Origin: Dirofilaria immitis
Taxonomy: Eukaryota; Nematoda; Chromadorea; Rhabditida; Onchocercidae
Direction of reading: 5' to 3'
Assembly (NCBI GenBank): GCA_024305405.1
Contig: JAKNDB010000109.1
Location: forward strand, 806,001-870,000
DNA length: 64,000 bases
Shown: positions 60,143 to 64,000 of the stretch, one piece after another
Layout: each line of letters opens with the position of its first letter
Position numbering within the stretch: position 1 is the stretch's first letter
The notes under the pieces: generated by a model
Databases searched by the model: none
Told to the model about the DNA's origin: nothing
What the model saw: only the letters and a program-made list of their open reading frames with translations
Made by a program: the position numbers and the translations under genes

Positions 60143-63100
60143 TTATTTTTCATTCAACAAAGAGCAATGATCAGATATTTTCTTATTTAACCATAAACTA
60201 AAACCGTATAATTTAATATCATGCCAGAATTGTTTTTCATTTCCAATTCTTCTTGTACCATATGTATACGAATATCTGAAAGAATTTTATTTTTATTGCA
60301 TCAAAATGAATTTTAATTATTTTACGATCAAAAAAAATTTACCAAAAATTTGTATTAAAAAAATAAATTCAAAAAGAACGAAATCGAGAAATTAAAAAAA
60401 ATAATCATATTTTTGCAAATTATTTGTTTTATAACGAAAGAACATTTTTGCCTTAAAAAAAATATATAGAAATAACAATAAATCAATAAATTTATCATTT
60501 TCGATTTTTTTGTCTCATTATCATTTTAGAAATTTATTTTGAAAATTGCATAATTTAAATTTAAACTATAAGTTAATTTTAAATAACCGACAAATTAGCC
60601 TGCCAAAAAAAAATTTATTAAACTACATACAATTTATAAACTCACCTATAAATTAACTCGCAATATTATATAAAATTGTTAAAAAAACGGATAAAAAAAA
60701 GACGAAGAGAAAAAATGATAATTATGTCAAATATATTCGAGCATAAATTATTTATCTAATTAATCAAATAAATAATTGATGCAATCAATTAAAGAAATAT
60801 ATTACCTAATATTAGATGGTGAATGCGAAACAATTATGCAAAATAAATGAGGTACTGTAGAGAAATCTACATCAAATCGTATATCTACAGTACCATTTGT
60901 ATAAAGTAATGTCGTTGCCTTTCCAATTAGATTATTTGATGATGCCAAACTTATACTTCCATTAAGTTTTGTTGATATACTGCATGAAACAAAAAAAAAG
61001 AAAAATAAAAAAATACAGTAATTGAACTTTTTATTAAAAAGGATAAAAATAAAAAAATTTTCATGATATGAAACAAAATAGGAAAATAAGCGTAATTCTA
61101 GTTTAAACTTAATTTACTAAATAATTTCATAACATACGTAGAATTAATTATCATCCTAGCATCCTTATTCCATAAGCTTATTTTTGTAGAACCATATAAA
61201 GCAATCGATACGGTACCCATAATGTCTACTGTAATTGACATTCCGCTCATTAACGGTACATAACCATAATACTGCCGATAAATTAGATTCTTCTATAAAA
61301 ACAATGATCAATTTTATCTTATATATATATATATATATATTTATTTATTTATTTATCTGTAGTAATCAAATCTGATTTTAATTAAGTTAAAATTACTGTA
61401 AATTTAAAAAATAGAAACGGAAAGAAAAAAATGAAATATTTGAGAAATCATATAATATAGATTAAGAAATTTAACAACCTAATAGATTACAAACTATTGA
61501 ATATTTTTTTTTGAAAATTTAGTAAATAATAATTGACAAACTAGTAAATAATATACATCATAAAGAAGCATTGATTGTCCATCAGCATTCCATACAACAT
61601 TAATTAATTCATTGTATCCATCGAAAATTGTTGTCGGCACATTGCGATTATTCAAAAGACCTATTTGTGCTATTGCTAATGGATTTTGATTTTCAAAATC
61701 ATTATCATCATCATTATCGTAGCTTTCTGAATCCGACAAATACGATTTCATTCCTTTCATTTCAACGAATATCTATGCGACAATAAAAAACAAATATTAG
61801 AAAAAATTTTTTTTTTAACAGGAAAAGATGAGAAAATTTCATTTAATTTGAAATTTTTATGAAACTTTTTTGGTTTTTTTCGCTTTTGCATTTATGAAAA
61901 TTTTCAATAAACTTTTTAAGTTTATAATTAATCCTTTAATTTCAAATAAAACTTAATATAATTTGATAAAATACAAATTGAGTAATATTGTCTTTACAAA
62001 TATCAATTGCTTTTTATTTTAATATTAAAAAAAGAGATTGGATCAGATGATTAAGATTATAAGTGACTTTATTACGCAATAAATATATATATTATTTATT
62101 TCGCATGAAATTGATTATACTAATTTTATCAACGAAAAAATATTTTTATCATAATGATAATTTGTTAAGATAGCTTGATAAAATGTGTGTACAAACCTGC
62201 ATAAGTGGAAATGAAGATTGTTTCTTTGAAGTGAATAAAATTGAAAAATCATTCCATGATAAAATACCCTTATCATTAGCTGTTTTAATCCATACTGTTA
62301 TATTATTATTATCACCTAATTCTATAATGAAAATAAGTTTTTAATTTTTATGTGATTATTTCGAAATTTATTGATAAAGAAAAGTTTTAATATTTTCAGT
62401 AACGAAATGAAAATCGAAGAATATTGTTGTTCATATAATCTTTTGTTTAGTACAAAATATATCTGATTAATTCTATAAATTATTCAAATATTTTATTGAT
62501 TCTATTAATTATTTGTGCCATTTTATTAATTATATTAATTACCTGTGATATCTTAATTATTATACTATCTGTTTTATTTTATTAACATCAATTACTTGCG
62601 ATATTCTATTGATTGTATTAATTGACTATGGCATTTTATTAATCAAATTAATTACCTGCGATATTTATCGTAGAAACATCTGAGGTAGCTTTTAAACTAC
62701 GATGAGCATAATTTGGTTGAAATACTCGAAATGAACGCATTTTGGTCCAATATGAATTAAACTGTAATAAAAGTAAAAATTTCAATTCTTTTTACTTTCT
62801 CTTTTAGCATTTCAAATTAACAAAATTTGTATTTATACTTAAAAATTGCTTACATCAGGCGAAATTTGACGTTTTCGAGCAATACTTTTATAAAAATAGG
62901 CCCATTTTTCTTGTTCTATTGGAAAAAGTTCCTCAGATCTATAATTGATAATGAAATGATTATAAATTGAAATTAAACGATAAATTAAATTAGTATGAAA
63001 CATTAATAATGAATGTAGGCGAATATTTTGATAAATACTAGTAGTATAAACATTGATTTAAATAAAAAATGATAAAAATATCAGTTTACTATCTGTTTTA

Positions 63101-63963
63101 TTTTATTAATATCAATTTGCTAAGAGCAGATCAAACTTTTTGGAATATATTACAATTATCATATTGACTGTTAAATTTCCGAAATATTCGTTGGAAAATT
63201 TCAAATTCTTCCAATTTGCATATGCTATTTTACGATAATGTATTAATACGGATCACTTAGTATTCGCTGGATATTTAACAAATTATAAAGCAAATTTTAC
63301 GATAGCCATGCAATTACATATTTAAACGTGATCGTATATCACGTTTTGTACATAGCTAGAATCAGATCAAACTTGTTTCATATTGTTAATTATCTGCTAT
63401 GAACACTATGAATATCAATAATCTCAAACGATAAAAAAATGAAATAGTAAGTGATTAAAAATTCATACCTGAGCAAATGAGTTCCAACCAATTCTGTATC
63501 TGGTAGAATATTCAGTAATACCTCGATGGCAAGCATTTGATCAGCAACTATTTGACGTAACGGACATGTATTGCGAAAAATACGCAATAATTTGTTAATT
63601 GTCTAAAATTTAACACATTATTTAGTAATTGTTGCAATAATCTATTTTAAAAAATACTGTAATTAATGCACTACAGTAATTAACAATTAAAAAATACGAT
63701 AGTTAATAGAGTAACTAAAATTTTTAATATAGTAATTAACATATTGCACTATAAATGAATATTCTCATTTATTGATATTTTGCTTTTTCTTTTCCATTGA
63801 AAAATTTTTTTAAAAAAAAGAGAAAAAAATTATTACACAAATTGATACCTTCCAATGAAAATGTTTTCCATCGAAAAGTTGAAGGAACCGTAATGCCTCA
63901 CCTTGTACTAAATTTGTATCATTACTTGTACTACATAAAAATTGCCATGCATAAGGTAATAAA
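60143..63963 (-). CDS. dsc-4: Microsomal triglyceride transfer protein large subunit, C-terminal part
   Basis: In animals MTP loads lipid onto apoB/vitellogenin-type lipoproteins in the ER lumen, as a dimer with protein disulfide isomerase. Nine phase-consistent exons: 63963-63849, 63602-63469, 62938-62854, 62761-62656, 62315-62197, 61772-61557, 61292-61138, 60979-60806, 60275-60143 (TAA). Earlier exons lie beyond the right edge (the first visible exon begins mid-codon). Recognisable MTP/lipovitellin-type stretches: LLPYAWQFLCSTSND and VADQMLAIEVLLNILPD (helical domain), then the C-terminal sheet domain with IFDGYNEL, YGYVPLMSGMSITVDIMG and TKISLW, which follow the order of animal MTTP. An acidic low-complexity insert (SDSESYDNDDDNDFENQ) lies in the exon 61772-61557. 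No frame lesion was found in this gene. The assignment rests on recalled similarity; another large lipid-transfer protein is the less likely alternative. Confidence 0.82.
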
Positions 63964-64000
63964 CTGAAAAAAAAAAGAAAAGACATAATTTAAATTCTTA

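Overview
The window is nuclear DNA from an AT-rich animal genome, most likely a nematode and probably a clade III (spirurid/filarial-type) worm. The evidence is four intron-rich genes whose proteins resemble worm families (an MKK4-type kinase, a SMYD-type SET/MYND protein, a plasma-membrane Ca2+ pump and the large subunit of microsomal triglyceride transfer protein), GT-AG introns with TTTCAG/TTTTAG-like acceptors, and a near-perfect copy of the nematode SL1 spliced leader. The species call is an inference; no search was possible.

Layout: (1) 122-3276, minus: complete or nearly complete MAP kinase kinase 4-type gene, 11 exons. (2) 3277-5678: divergent intergenic region with a degenerate AGTTCAA-type repeat. 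(3) 5679-10387, plus: SMYD-type gene, 12 exons, with a threefold 17-residue repeat where the first part of a SET domain would be expected. (4) 10388-14981: convergent gene-poor stretch holding one possible small ORF. (5) 14982-35464, minus: plasma-membrane Ca2+-ATPase, about 25 exons, with two alternative C-termini that both pass through the calmodulin-binding region. (6) 35465-60142: about 24.7 kb with no convincing protein gene, rich in microsatellites: CATA, a 22-bp minisatellite, GAA, ACT/ATT, a long AAT-AGT-GGT block, a 1.3-kb AGTAAT/TAG array, and a 100-bp ATT tract. An SL1-like sequence followed at once by a tiny ORF lies at 51624-51739. (7) 60143-63963, minus: C-terminal exons of MTTP (dsc-4-like); the gene continues beyond the right edge.

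The four genes share no evident pathway (stress MAPK signalling, lysine methylation or a related role, calcium extrusion, lipoprotein assembly). In five places, spread over three of the genes, the conserved frame is lost at an A/T run and comes back if one base is added. The genes look otherwise intact, so undercounted homopolymers in the assembly explain this better than five pseudogene lesions. Exon borders were placed by hand from splice signals, reading-frame phase and protein similarity recalled from memory; they are best-fit models without transcript support.
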